From: a virus
IMG/VR virus record: IMGVR_UViG_3300047550_005314
Coordinates: 1-26,881 of that record
Direction: 5' to 3' (one strand)
DNA length: 26,881 nucleotides
In this document: positions 16,973-24,190 of the stretch, in pieces
How the letters are laid out: every line of letters starts with the position of its first letter
Position numbering within the stretch: the stretch's first letter is position 1
The notes under the pieces: model-generated
Databases searched by the model: none
What the model saw: only the letters and a program-made list of their open reading frames with translations
What the model was told of the DNA's origin: nothing
Translations under genes and position numbers: made by a program

Positions 16973-17694
16973 ATAAGATTTTGCTCAATTAAGTATTGAA
17001 AATCTAAAGATTTAGCAGCATTAACATCAAGTGAAAGTATTTTCGGAATTAAATCTGATGATTCTTTTCTACCTCCAGAAAAACAGAATTGTACATTATC
17101 TGGATAATTTTTACATACTTCTCTAAATCTATGAAAAATAAAGTCTGACGAAGCTTTTGCAAATTTCCCAGTTCTAGAATAAGAAAAAGATAAAAATTTA
17201 TTAATATCGCACTCCGTCACGACAACTAAATATCCACCAGCTTCTTTTGCTCTTAAAATCTCTCTATTAAATCTATCAAATCCAGAAGACAAAGTCGATA
17301 CTAGGTCGCTCAACGACTTTCTCTCGACTGATAAAAGTCTATCTGAAGAATAATCTCCAAATTCAAGTTTTTCTACACTCACCTCACAATCAATAAGCTT
17401 AATAGGCTTTTGTTCTCTAGTATCGATGGTTATATTTTTCTTATGAATAAAATTAAAATTTAATTCATTTTTATTGTAGTTAAACCTTCTTATAAGTCCA
17501 GTAGATTCGATAAAACTATTTAAATCAGGAAAAAAGAATTCATAAGTTTTTATTGATGGTAAATAAGAGATAGTTCTAAGTTCTGAACAAGAGGGAAAAT
17601 AGCATACACTTTTTAATTTTGAATGTTCAATAATTTTATTCAATAAGAATTTTTTAGATAATCCGTCTTTTTCTAACTTAAGCCAAGATAGCAT
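16969..17694 (-). CDS. ERCC4/XPF-fold nuclease
   Basis: 241 residues. Residues about 88-210 carry the nuclease motif of the XPF/ERCC4 family: TIDTREQKP (Asp91, Glu94), FGDY (Asp114), SVERKSLSDL (Glu124, Lys126, Asp130), then FDRFNREILRA. All key acidic residues are intact. The first 80 residues are a different, basic domain with two cysteines (CYFPSC). The family cuts branched or flap DNA. The 4-bp ATGA overlap with the terminase gene suggests a role in cleaning branched concatemers before or during packaging, a task done by endonuclease VII in T4; this link is an inference. No helicase or HhH2 domain is attached. Confidence 0.8.
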   Translation of the reverse strand: MLSWLKLEKDGLSKKFLLNKIIEHSKLKSVCYFPSCSELRTISYLPSIKTYEFFFPDLNSFIESTGLIRRFNYNKNELNFNFIHKKNITIDTREQKPIKLIDCEVSVEKLEFGDYSSDRLLSVERKSLSDLVSTLSSGFDRFNREILRAKEAGGYLVVVTECDINKFLSFSYSRTGKFAKASSDFIFHRFREVCKNYPDNVQFCFSGGRKESSDLIPKILSLDVNAAKSLDFQYLIEQNLI

Positions 17695-17746
17695 ATTTTT
17701 TTTATTAACGAAATCAGTTAATAAATACTGCTCGAAACTTTTGAAT

Positions 17747-17884
17747 TCAATTATTTCTCTTATTTAGATTCCATTTTAAGTATTGATCTATTTTAATTCC
17801 ATGCACATTTTTTACGTGACTAATAAAATCATCTTTATTGTCACACGAATACTCACACGCAGATTCTTTACATGAGAAATTCAT
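17747..17884 (-). CDS. 45-residue single C2H2 zinc-finger protein
   Basis: The product begins MNFSCKESACEYSC and reads Cys5-x4-Cys10-x12-His23-x4-His28, with Phe20 in the hydrophobic core position. This is a full C2H2 finger, followed by GIKIDQYLKWN. The same HGI-x-Y pattern after the second His is seen in fingers attached to phage HNH/NUMOD proteins. It occupies most of the gap between the ERCC4-type nuclease gene and the duplicated-domain gene, starting 5 bp after the latter's stop. A DNA-binding or protein-binding partner of its neighbours is likely. Short length is the main doubt, but the exact motif is unlikely by chance. Confidence 0.7.
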   Translation of the reverse strand: MNFSCKESACEYSCDNKDDFISHVKNVHGIKIDQYLKWNLNKRNN

Positions 17885-17889
17885 AATAA

Positions 17890-19053
17890 TTAAGTATTAA
17901 ATATTTCTTTTGGGTCAATTCCTCGAATAATAGCCTTAAATTCATCGACAGAAGAAAGCTTTTGCACTTCCTCTTTTAGAGCCTCTCTCTGTCTTTCTGC
18001 CAAAGCAATCATTCTTTCTCTATTTTCCTCTTGCTTCCATGCGTATACTAAATTTAGAATAGAAGCATTCTCATTTCTTTTTTCTTCTATTCTTTTCGAG
18101 CGATTAACTGTTAAGCTTTTATACAATTTATCTTGCCTAGAAATACATTGATTATATTCTGTTTGAGCATTATTAATAGCCTCGTTTAGACTCATGCTTA
18201 TTTTTTTACCGTCAGATTCGGAAGCCATATCGTCTAAAGACATCCTCAAATATTCTATTCTTCTTTGAATATCAGCGGCAATAACCACTTCATTAGATAA
18301 GGTAATAAATTGATCTAGCTCTTCTTGAGTTAAATCATCTTTATCATGGGTATATCTAATAAACGCATCTTCAAAAAGCTCCCTATCTTCCTGTCTAGAA
18401 TAATTGTTTATTTGATAAAGAAATCTAAATATTTTGAGGTAAGAAAATAATGATTCTACGCATTTTAGTTGCGCTCTTTTTAGAGTATCTTCTTTCCATC
18501 CATAATTTAAATATTTATTTATTCTAGCTATAGCTTGCGTTATTGTGGCTGGAGGTCTATACTGCTCAGTTGGAGTTTCGCCTCTTCTAAAATTTGACGA
18601 AGGCTCGTAATTTATTGACTCAAATTCTCCCGAGTTACTCAATCTAAGACTTTTCCTATCTTCTTCGTTTTCTAAAAATTTTATGTAATCATTAACTGTC
18701 CTACATTCTAAATGTAATGCCGAAATATTTTGATTATCTAGCAAGTCTCTAGTAAAAGCAAGAACTGAAAATCCATCCTTTTTATATTCTGTTTTTATTT
18801 TATTCTTTTGATCTTCAGAAAGAATAAATGGTTCCATTTTTTTTATAACATTTACTTTTATAGATCCAATCTGAAATTCAGAAATATATTCTTTTATAGC
18901 TCGACCCTCTTTGCTTCTACCATCAAGAGAATCATTTAAAAAAACTTTCCTAGTTAATTCAGAAAGATTAGGAGCAGCCCCGCCCTGAAAAGCCTCACGT
19001 ATAATCAACTCTTGCTCTGGAGTCAATTTTAAATTATTACTATCCTCAAGCAT
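17890..19053 (-). CDS. Protein with duplicated HTH-like N-terminal domain; small-terminase candidate
   Basis: 387 residues, soluble and mostly helical. Residues about 10-60 (LTPEQELIIREAF, then IKEYISEF) and about 78-130 (LSEDQKNKIKTEY, then VNDYIKFLE) look like two copies of a small helical domain. Residues about 165-300 are helical, and 300-380 form a charged coiled coil (RSKRIEEKRNEN, ALAERQREALKEEVQKL). A DNA-binding N-terminus plus an oligomerising helical region, two genes upstream of the large terminase, would fit a small terminase subunit. I recognise no family signature, so the role is speculative. It follows the sigma-like gene by 2 bp and so belongs to that operon. Confidence 0.55.
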   Translation of the reverse strand: MLEDSNNLKLTPEQELIIREAFQGGAAPNLSELTRKVFLNDSLDGRSKEGRAIKEYISEFQIGSIKVNVIKKMEPFILSEDQKNKIKTEYKKDGFSVLAFTRDLLDNQNISALHLECRTVNDYIKFLENEEDRKSLRLSNSGEFESINYEPSSNFRRGETPTEQYRPPATITQAIARINKYLNYGWKEDTLKRAQLKCVESLFSYLKIFRFLYQINNYSRQEDRELFEDAFIRYTHDKDDLTQEELDQFITLSNEVVIAADIQRRIEYLRMSLDDMASESDGKKISMSLNEAINNAQTEYNQCISRQDKLYKSLTVNRSKRIEEKRNENASILNLVYAWKQEENRERMIALAERQREALKEEVQKLSSVDEFKAIIRGIDPKEIFNT

Positions 19054-19055
19054 TG

Positions 19056-19775
19056 TTATATTTCAAAAACTAAAGTTTTTGCAATTTTAAATATTTTATT
19101 TTTAATTTTTTTAATCTGCTTATAGCCCGGCGATCTATTTTTTTCGCTAGTTTTATACCCCATAGCTTGGGCTGTTTCTATTTCATTTTTATTATCTATG
19201 TAAAGATAAGAATATACCTTCCACTCAACTACTGATAGTTTTTCTTTTATTTTTTTGTGAAAAATATCTATTTTAAAACTATAATCTATATATTTATTTG
19301 TGTCTGGAATATTAATTTCTAACTGAGAAACAGAGCCGTCCTTAGATTCGCTGGCATATTCATGAATGCTTACTGGCATCTTTATATCATAAGCGCTTTT
19401 TTTGCTAGATTCCCACTTTGCGTAAATATTACAAGAGCTATTTTGATTAACATATAGCTCACATAAATTTCCACCTAAGTTATATTTACATTGAGAACAT
19501 GGCTTTGAAAAAGAAGAATAATTATTTCTAATTAAATTTGTTATTTGATTCGTAATAATCGTATTAAGCCAAGGTCTAATTGGTCTAGTATTATCCCACT
19601 GATCCCATTTATTAAAAATATGTAGCCTAATTTTTTGCGATACATCATCAAAATCCATCCACGCTATTGCGGTTAATCTCCACTTACCTCTTCTTTTTAA
19701 TATTTCTTCATCGATTATATATAAACATTCCTCAAATGAGGGTTTTTTATTTGGAAAATCTTCCTCTAAAGTCAT
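19056..19775 (-). CDS. Sigma-70-family-like factor with a cysteine insert
   Basis: 239 residues. Residues about 37-90 match sigma region 2: MDFDDVSQKIRLHIFNKW, then RPIRPWLNTIITNQITNLIRNN. Residues about 178-235 match region 4: a helix pair (LSVVEWKVYSYLYI, then TAQAMGYKTS) and a basic recognition end (KQIKKIKNKIFK). Between them is an insert with Cys93, Cys96, Cys105 and Cys115, likely a zinc site, unusual for this family. It would guide host RNA polymerase to phage promoters. It lies in an operon after a zinc-ribbon protein gene (gap 7 bp) and before the duplicated-domain gene. Similarity to sigma is judged by eye; an unrelated HTH protein is the alternative. Confidence 0.62.
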   Translation of the reverse strand: MTLEEDFPNKKPSFEECLYIIDEEILKRRGKWRLTAIAWMDFDDVSQKIRLHIFNKWDQWDNTRPIRPWLNTIITNQITNLIRNNYSSFSKPCSQCKYNLGGNLCELYVNQNSSCNIYAKWESSKKSAYDIKMPVSIHEYASESKDGSVSQLEINIPDTNKYIDYSFKIDIFHKKIKEKLSVVEWKVYSYLYIDNKNEIETAQAMGYKTSEKNRSPGYKQIKKIKNKIFKIAKTLVFEI

Positions 19776-19782
19776 AGGACAA

Positions 19783-20307
19783 TTAATCTATTTCAATTAG
19801 GCGAGGCGAACTGGATGCCTCTAACCTAAGCTCTTCAAGAATTTGTTCTTTGCTTTTGTTAGGCTTTCTGTCGTCTTCGGAAAATTTAAAATCATTTAAA
19901 TCATTAGTTGTCGAATTAGACGAAGATTCGATTAATTGACCAAATGTAATCCCACGCTGGGAATTATCTTTCTCAATGATAACCCCCGGTTTATTTTTTA
20001 ATTTTTTAAAGCTATTTATATGCCTTTGTATTTGAATATAATCATCTTCAGCTATTTCTTCAGCGTCATCTATCTCCTCGTCTTCTTCATCAACGACCTT
20101 ATTTATTTTTTTTAAAGCCTGAATCTGGTTTTCTAAATCTTTTATTCTTTTTAGATTATCAGAATCTGAAACTTCGGTTTCAGTTTTTTTTATGACTGGT
20201 TTATTTAAAATCACGCTTCCTATTGCCAATCCGCATTCTGGACAAAATTTAGGCTTAGAAAATTTGTATTCTATTTTGGCAAAACATTCTTTACAGTATA
20301 GATTCAT
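19783..20307 (-). CDS. Zinc-ribbon protein with acidic tail
   Basis: 174 residues. The first 30 residues form a zinc ribbon: Cys5-x2-Cys8 and Cys22-x2-Cys25 (YCKEC, then FCPECG). Residues about 50-70 are a short coiled coil (LKRIKDLENQIQALKK), about 72-90 a strongly acidic run, and the rest is Ser/Asn/Asp-rich and probably disordered. It is the first gene of the sigma-like operon, read from the divergent control region at 20308-20406. Layout suggests a transcription accessory or polymerase-binding partner of the sigma-like factor, but no specific family is recognised. Confidence 0.65.
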   Translation of the reverse strand: MNLYCKECFAKIEYKFSKPKFCPECGLAIGSVILNKPVIKKTETEVSDSDNLKRIKDLENQIQALKKINKVVDEEDEEIDDAEEIAEDDYIQIQRHINSFKKLKNKPGVIIEKDNSQRGITFGQLIESSSNSTTNDLNDFKFSEDDRKPNKSKEQILEELRLEASSSPRLIEID

Positions 20308-20317
20308 AGTTTTATTA

Positions 20318-20342
20318 TTTGATATAATAATATTATATCAAA
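20318..20342. promoter_or_regulatory. Perfect 11-bp inverted repeat with TATAAT on both strands
   Basis: Arms TTTGATATAAT and its complement are separated by AAT. Each arm contains TATAAT, one per strand (20323-20328 on plus, 20332-20337 on minus), so the site may be two back-to-back -10 elements or an operator. It lies 10 bp before the start of the zinc-ribbon gene. Confidence 0.5.
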
Positions 20343-20379
20343 ATGATTGCAAATAATCTATTTTTTACTCCAAAAACTC

Positions 20380-20385
20380 TATAAT
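20380..20385 (+). promoter_or_regulatory. TATAAT -10-like box for the metallopeptidase gene
   Basis: TATAAT followed 21 nt later by the ATG at 20407. No good -35 hexamer at 16-18 bp spacing is visible. Confidence 0.4.
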
Positions 20386-20386
20386 G

Positions 20387-20404
20387 TATGTAATATATTA
20401 CATA
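20387..20404. promoter_or_regulatory. Perfect 18-bp palindrome, operator candidate
   Basis: TATGTAATATATTACATA is fully self-complementary. It starts one base after the TATAAT box and ends 2 bp before the ATG of the metallopeptidase gene, so a bound dimer would block transcription start. Confidence 0.5.
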
Positions 20405-20406
20405 AA

Positions 20407-21054
20407 ATGAAAATAGAATATATTTCAAAAAAATATAAAATAGAAAAATTTATAGAACGCGTAACCTCGCACCTAAGAGAATATAATGGAAGAATAATAT
20501 TTAAAAACCCTACGTTAAATTCAAATTCATCTGACGGCGAATTTTTAGAATACAATATGACAATAAAATGTATTTTGAATACCTCTTCAACCTATTGGAT
20601 AGGAGTACTTGCTCATGAATACGCTCATTTTCTTCAATGTATTAGCGAAAATAAATACTGGACAGATTTTCAAAAAAAAGTTGCAGATATAAATAATTTT
20701 GACAATATCTTTAAAAGAGGAAAAAACGCCGAGTTATTAAATAATAAAAAAAGATTAAATCTTTCTTCCTGCATAATAAAAATGGAGCTAGACTGTGATA
20801 AGGCGGCCATAAAATTAATAAATAAATATAAACTTCCAGTTGATAAAAAAGAATACCGATCAAAAGCTAATATAGTGCTGTATAAATATTTATATTGGGG
20901 AGAATACGGAGTTTGGCCGAGTATAACTGATAAAAAAACCGGAAAAACTTCAGACTGGAAAACATTAGGCTTAAGCAAGTTTATCCACGAAGATGGCTAT
21001 AAAAGCGCAGGCGATATACCTAGAAAATTATTTAATATATTTCAAGAAAATTAA
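20407..21054 (+). CDS. HExxH zinc metallopeptidase-like protein
   Basis: 215 residues from the ATG at 20407; a TTG 60 bp earlier is in frame but lies upstream of the -10-like box. The zinc motif HEYAH (residues 70-74) sits in IGVLAHEYAHFLQ, with a second helix MELDCDKAAIKLI (about 126-138) supplying a plausible third ligand, in the gluzincin manner. There is no signal peptide. The C-terminus is basic (DKKTGKTSDWKTLGLSKF). It is one of only two plus-strand genes and meets the glycosyltransferase gene tail-to-tail with a 7-bp gap. Peptidase substrate unknown; could cut a host protein in the cytoplasm. Confidence 0.68.
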   Translation: MKIEYISKKYKIEKFIERVTSHLREYNGRIIFKNPTLNSNSSDGEFLEYNMTIKCILNTSSTYWIGVLAHEYAHFLQCISENKYWTDFQKKVADINNFDNIFKRGKNAELLNNKKRLNLSSCIIKMELDCDKAAIKLINKYKLPVDKKEYRSKANIVLYKYLYWGEYGVWPSITDKKTGKTSDWKTLGLSKFIHEDGYKSAGDIPRKLFNIFQEN

Positions 21055-21061
21055 TTTGATT

Positions 21062-21799
21062 TTAATCCCTTTCCCAAGCAAAATGCTTAAATGAAGAAGC
21101 TAGTTCGCTAATATAAGAATTTCCTTCTATAATATTTATATTTGCCGTATTTAAAGAAACGCCAATACTATAACCTTCTCCGTAACCTAAAACGTGTTGC
21201 TCCCGTTCGATGTCTTTATTTTCGCAAAATTGTTGTAAGTCCTTCCAAACCGAAAGAAAATTAGAAATTTTTTCTGGCACTTCTTTTATTACTAAAAAAC
21301 TTTCTTGGATTAAAAGCGAACTTTCAAGCTTATAGTTTCTATTAACGCAATGTTGCTCAAATTCCTTGCCATAAGGAACTCTTGGAGTTAAGCCTTTCAA
21401 GAAATGTTGTATGGAACAATCTGCTGGATACCTCCATATAACTTGAGGATAGGCTCCATTGTCTATTTTATCACTATCAAAGTCGATCAATCTTTGCTTG
21501 AGTTGTTCTCTAAGGCAGTGATCAGCATCGATTAAAATTACCGTATTTTCATACTTGAAGCCTTCTTCAAATATCAAACGTTTGTCATGGAAAGAGAACA
21601 GACGCTCCAAATAAGGAGCTGTTTTATATTCGTAGTACTTAACTATTACGTTTTTTGTACCCCAAAATTGACTTGGTTCATCAGTTAAGACTAGAAAATT
21701 TACATCTATTACCTCACTAATTTGTTTAATTAATTTTTTTGTTTTAGCGTGATAGTTTGAGCCAACAGAACAAATACCTATGATAAATTTTTTTTTCAT
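21062..21799 (-). CDS. GT-A-like glycosyltransferase
   Basis: 245 residues, soluble. It opens with a Rossmann-like strand (KKFIIGICSVGSNYH) and has VILIDADHC, whose DAD (91-93) fits a metal- and nucleotide-sugar-binding DxD motif. Downstream are short motifs, IQESFLVIKE and EREQHVLGYGEG, with acidic residues suitable for a catalytic base. It is the last of three genes joined by ATGA overlaps (here 21796-21799), so it probably acts in the same sugar pathway as the fucosyltransferase and FkbM-type protein. The family is not certain; the DxD context and neighbours carry the call. Confidence 0.6.
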   Translation of the reverse strand: MKKKFIIGICSVGSNYHAKTKKLIKQISEVIDVNFLVLTDEPSQFWGTKNVIVKYYEYKTAPYLERLFSFHDKRLIFEEGFKYENTVILIDADHCLREQLKQRLIDFDSDKIDNGAYPQVIWRYPADCSIQHFLKGLTPRVPYGKEFEQHCVNRNYKLESSLLIQESFLVIKEVPEKISNFLSVWKDLQQFCENKDIEREQHVLGYGEGYSIGVSLNTANINIIEGNSYISELASSFKHFAWERD

Positions 21800-22611
21800 A
21801 CAACTCTCCAGTTTTCACAAGTTAAATCGTCATAAGTTGATGTGTTTCTAGTTGACTCGTAATATACTTGGCTGAACCAATTTGTTTTTGGGTCTGGCAT
21901 TATTACATTTGAGTTATTAGCCATCCAAGCTCCCCACCAACTGAAGGTGCTGTTTGCTGTAATATGATTGCGAAACAAAGACATCAAATAAAGCTCCAAT
22001 AAATCGTTTCTTTCTTCGATGAAAGTTTTGTTAGGCAAGAAATTAAAATTAACTTTGCACCATTCTATATCGTCGGAAAATATAACAAAATGTTTATTTC
22101 TTCCGACAATCTCGGTTGCTCTTTCGTAGTAATTCAAGCCTAAAATAATTAACTCCCTTGCAGTAGCGTAATCCCCTCTTCTTACATGAAGAACGCAGCT
22201 ATCAGAATCAATGAGATGTCTATATTTATTCTGTATATATTCTTTGTGCTCGTCTTTTAGTTCAAACAAATTTAATACTTCGTTTCTACAGTCTTTGAAA
22301 TACTTTTCGGTTTGAAAAAACCCGTCAATTAGTAATAGCTTATCAGTCTTAGGTAAAGGTCTAAAACCTACATCTCCAAATCCCCAAAATTCATATCCAC
22401 TCTTGACTGCTTCTTGAAAATCAACCCACGGCAATTCATGTTTAAACAAAACACGCGAAGAGTCATTTGGATCGTGCCTATTGAACCTAAATGCGCAATT
22501 GTCAGGAAATGCATAATTCGTGTTGTTGTGTTTAGCAACTGAAACAGTAGTAGCTATTTGAAACAAACTATTAGCTAGCCCCCAACCGCCAAGTCGTTCA
22601 AAAATAATCAT
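21796..22611 (-). CDS. GT11-type alpha-1,2-fucosyltransferase
   Basis: 271 residues from the ATG at 22611, which overlaps the previous stop as ATGA; an in-frame TTG at 22665 is less likely. It shows the GT11 motifs: an N-terminal GGWGLANSLFQIA (cf. GGLGNQMFQ), LHVRRGDY (Arg-rich donor-binding motif, about 141-148), HFVIFSDD and HITANSTFSWWGAWMA. It transfers fucose from GDP-fucose to a galactose-type acceptor. All motifs are intact. With an FkbM-type methyltransferase before it and a glycosyltransferase after, it likely builds a methylated, fucosylated glycan on the virion or host surface. The glycine motif is altered (GGWGLAN). Confidence 0.85.
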   Translation of the reverse strand: MIIFERLGGWGLANSLFQIATTVSVAKHNNTNYAFPDNCAFRFNRHDPNDSSRVLFKHELPWVDFQEAVKSGYEFWGFGDVGFRPLPKTDKLLLIDGFFQTEKYFKDCRNEVLNLFELKDEHKEYIQNKYRHLIDSDSCVLHVRRGDYATARELIILGLNYYERATEIVGRNKHFVIFSDDIEWCKVNFNFLPNKTFIEERNDLLELYLMSLFRNHITANSTFSWWGAWMANNSNVIMPDPKTNWFSQVYYESTRNTSTYDDLTCENWRVV

Positions 22612-23198
22612 ATCTTCAAAGTCAATATATGATTTGGCATTCCAGATAGCCACAGGCCGCCCCAATTATACATTGATTCCAGTTTACTCTTGACTTCCTT
22701 TTCAAGGAAGCTTGCACCAGTTCTATAAACATTATTTAAATCATCATCTTGATGACCCCAAGCTTCAAAAATAAGCGTTTTAATACTTACTTTTGAAAAA
22801 TCAATAGAGTTAACTATTTCATAGTCTAATCCCTCAGTATCAATTTGAAGCTTTTCCACTTCTTGCGCATTTAAATCTTTACATAGATCATTAAAAGAAA
22901 TAGATTCAACATCAATTTCTTCAAGTGGGGTCATGTGAGATTTGCGTTTAATTAAAGATGAATGACCGGATTCATTATATATATATAATTTAGTTAATTC
23001 ATTTTTAAGTGAAATCGCTTTATTACAAATAATAACTTCATGCCTTTGTTTAATTTTTTGATAATTATTTTCAAGCTCATTTATTAATTTGAAATTAGGT
23101 TCGATTAACACTATCTTAGACGACTCCGTTAATGATTCAATATCTCTTTGGAAATCATCATTTCCAATATTTGCTCCGATTTGTATATATGTTTTCAT
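22608..23198 (-). CDS. FkbM-type SAM methyltransferase
   Basis: 196 residues. SAM-binding motif I is YIQIGANIGND (Gly8, Gly12), followed by IVLIEPN and by KLQIDTEGLDYEIV, the hallmark of FkbM-type methyltransferases. The end contains the motif IFEAWGH. It methylates a hydroxyl group, in other systems on sugars. It leads the three-gene sugar cassette and overlaps the fucosyltransferase start (ATGA). The gap before it is only 36 bp after the PhoH stop, without a GTGTA core (a looser AGTGATTG is seen), so the cassette may be read through from phoH. Confidence 0.83.
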   Translation of the reverse strand: MKTYIQIGANIGNDDFQRDIESLTESSKIVLIEPNFKLINELENNYQKIKQRHEVIICNKAISLKNELTKLYIYNESGHSSLIKRKSHMTPLEEIDVESISFNDLCKDLNAQEVEKLQIDTEGLDYEIVNSIDFSKVSIKTLIFEAWGHQDDDLNNVYRTGASFLEKEVKSKLESMYNWGGLWLSGMPNHILTLKI

Positions 23199-23234
23199 AA
23201 ATTTAAATATAATTCAATCACTTTTAATAAAACT

Positions 23235-24074
23235 CTATTCAAACATTGGCTCTTTTCTTTCCAATTCTTTATTATCAGGTTTTTTAATCAACCCAGTTTT
23301 TTCCATTACAAATCTAAGTAATCCAGATCTAACAATATCAGAATATTCCCTCAACTCAAAGCAATGTATGCCAAAATTACGACTTTCCTCATCATCAAAT
23401 AGGTCAAACATTTTACGGAAACCGGATTTTGCCCCAATATCGTTTTGATTTACAGAATCGCCTATAAAAAATATACGGGTAAATTCGCCACATCTAGTCA
23501 AAACAAGAAATAGGTCATCCCATGTCATGGATGATGCTTCATCCACTATAACAGCCTTACAGTTCCAAGAACGACCTCTCACAAAACCAACCGGGTGACA
23601 ATTTATCCTATTATCCTTCTTTAATTTCGCAATATCACATTCGGGCAGCATCTCTTCTAATTTATCGAATAAAATAGCATTATATGGAGCCATTTTCTCC
23701 TCACTAGTTCCAGGAATAAATCCAATTTTTCCTGTAGTAGATGATTCCACCGGATTTCTTATAAAGATAATTTCATCTACCTTTTTAGCATTTAACAGTT
23801 TTAATGAAGACATCACAGCTAAATACGATTTAGAAGATCCATATAATCCATCTATAAATACGCATTTTGTATTTTTCGCAGCGGCAATTTCAAAAATTTT
23901 CTTTTGTTTTTCTGTTAGATCTGATCTTTCTTTAATATTTAAATTAAAGTTAATCTTTGGACGCTGGCTTACATAAATAGATAAATCTTTTTTTTCAATT
24001 TGCTCAGACTTGTCTTTTTCACTTTTTGTAATTTGGTTTTTATTTAGCGCTGTTTTATTTTTATTTTTTGACAT
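23235..24074 (-). CDS. phoH: PhoH-like P-loop ATPase
   Basis: 279 residues. After a 50-residue Lys/Asn-rich N-terminus comes the ATPase: Walker A GLYGSSKS (76-83), FIRNPVE, a G-rich turn GFIPGTSEEKM, RGRSW, Walker B AVIVDEASSM (about 174-183) and FIGDSVNQND. This is the standard order for the PhoH family, which is common in phages and has RNA-helicase-like parts; its role in infection is unsettled. Ser replaces Gly in the P-loop. The ATG lies 29 nt after a GTGTA motif in the region shared with the divergent small gene at 24191. Confidence 0.9.
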   Translation of the reverse strand: MSKNKNKTALNKNQITKSEKDKSEQIEKKDLSIYVSQRPKINFNLNIKERSDLTEKQKKIFEIAAAKNTKCVFIDGLYGSSKSYLAVMSSLKLLNAKKVDEIIFIRNPVESSTTGKIGFIPGTSEEKMAPYNAILFDKLEEMLPECDIAKLKKDNRINCHPVGFVRGRSWNCKAVIVDEASSMTWDDLFLVLTRCGEFTRIFFIGDSVNQNDIGAKSGFRKMFDLFDDEESRNFGIHCFELREYSDIVRSGLLRFVMEKTGLIKKPDNKELERKEPMFE

Positions 24075-24103
24075 ATTTATTGCTTATATATTATATATAA
24101 AAA

Positions 24104-24108
24104 TACAC
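24104..24108 (-). promoter_or_regulatory. GTGTA motif ahead of phoH
   Basis: ACAGTGTATTTTTATATATA on the minus strand, 29 nt before the phoH ATG, within the 116-bp divergent gap. Confidence 0.42.
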
Positions 24109-24163
24109 TGTTATCGATTTAATTTATAGAATAAAAAAACTTACTAGACTAGTTAAATAAAAA

Positions 24164-24168
24164 GTGTA
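24164..24168 (+). promoter_or_regulatory. GTGTA motif, plus strand, ahead of the small virion-type gene
   Basis: AAAGTGTATTAAGACATATA on the plus strand, 22 nt before the ATG at 24191. It is the only plus-strand copy and it points at a plus-strand gene, which supports direction-specific function. Confidence 0.45.
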
Positions 24169-24190
24169 TTAAGACATATATATTATTTAT

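Noticed and set aside
20347-20406. TTG start giving the metallopeptidase 20 more residues
   Set aside because: It lies upstream of the TATAAT box and reads through the palindrome; the ATG at 20407 is better placed.
22612-22665. TTG start giving the fucosyltransferase 18 more residues
   Set aside because: The ATG at 22611 makes a standard ATGA overlap and starts just before the family's N-terminal glycine motif.
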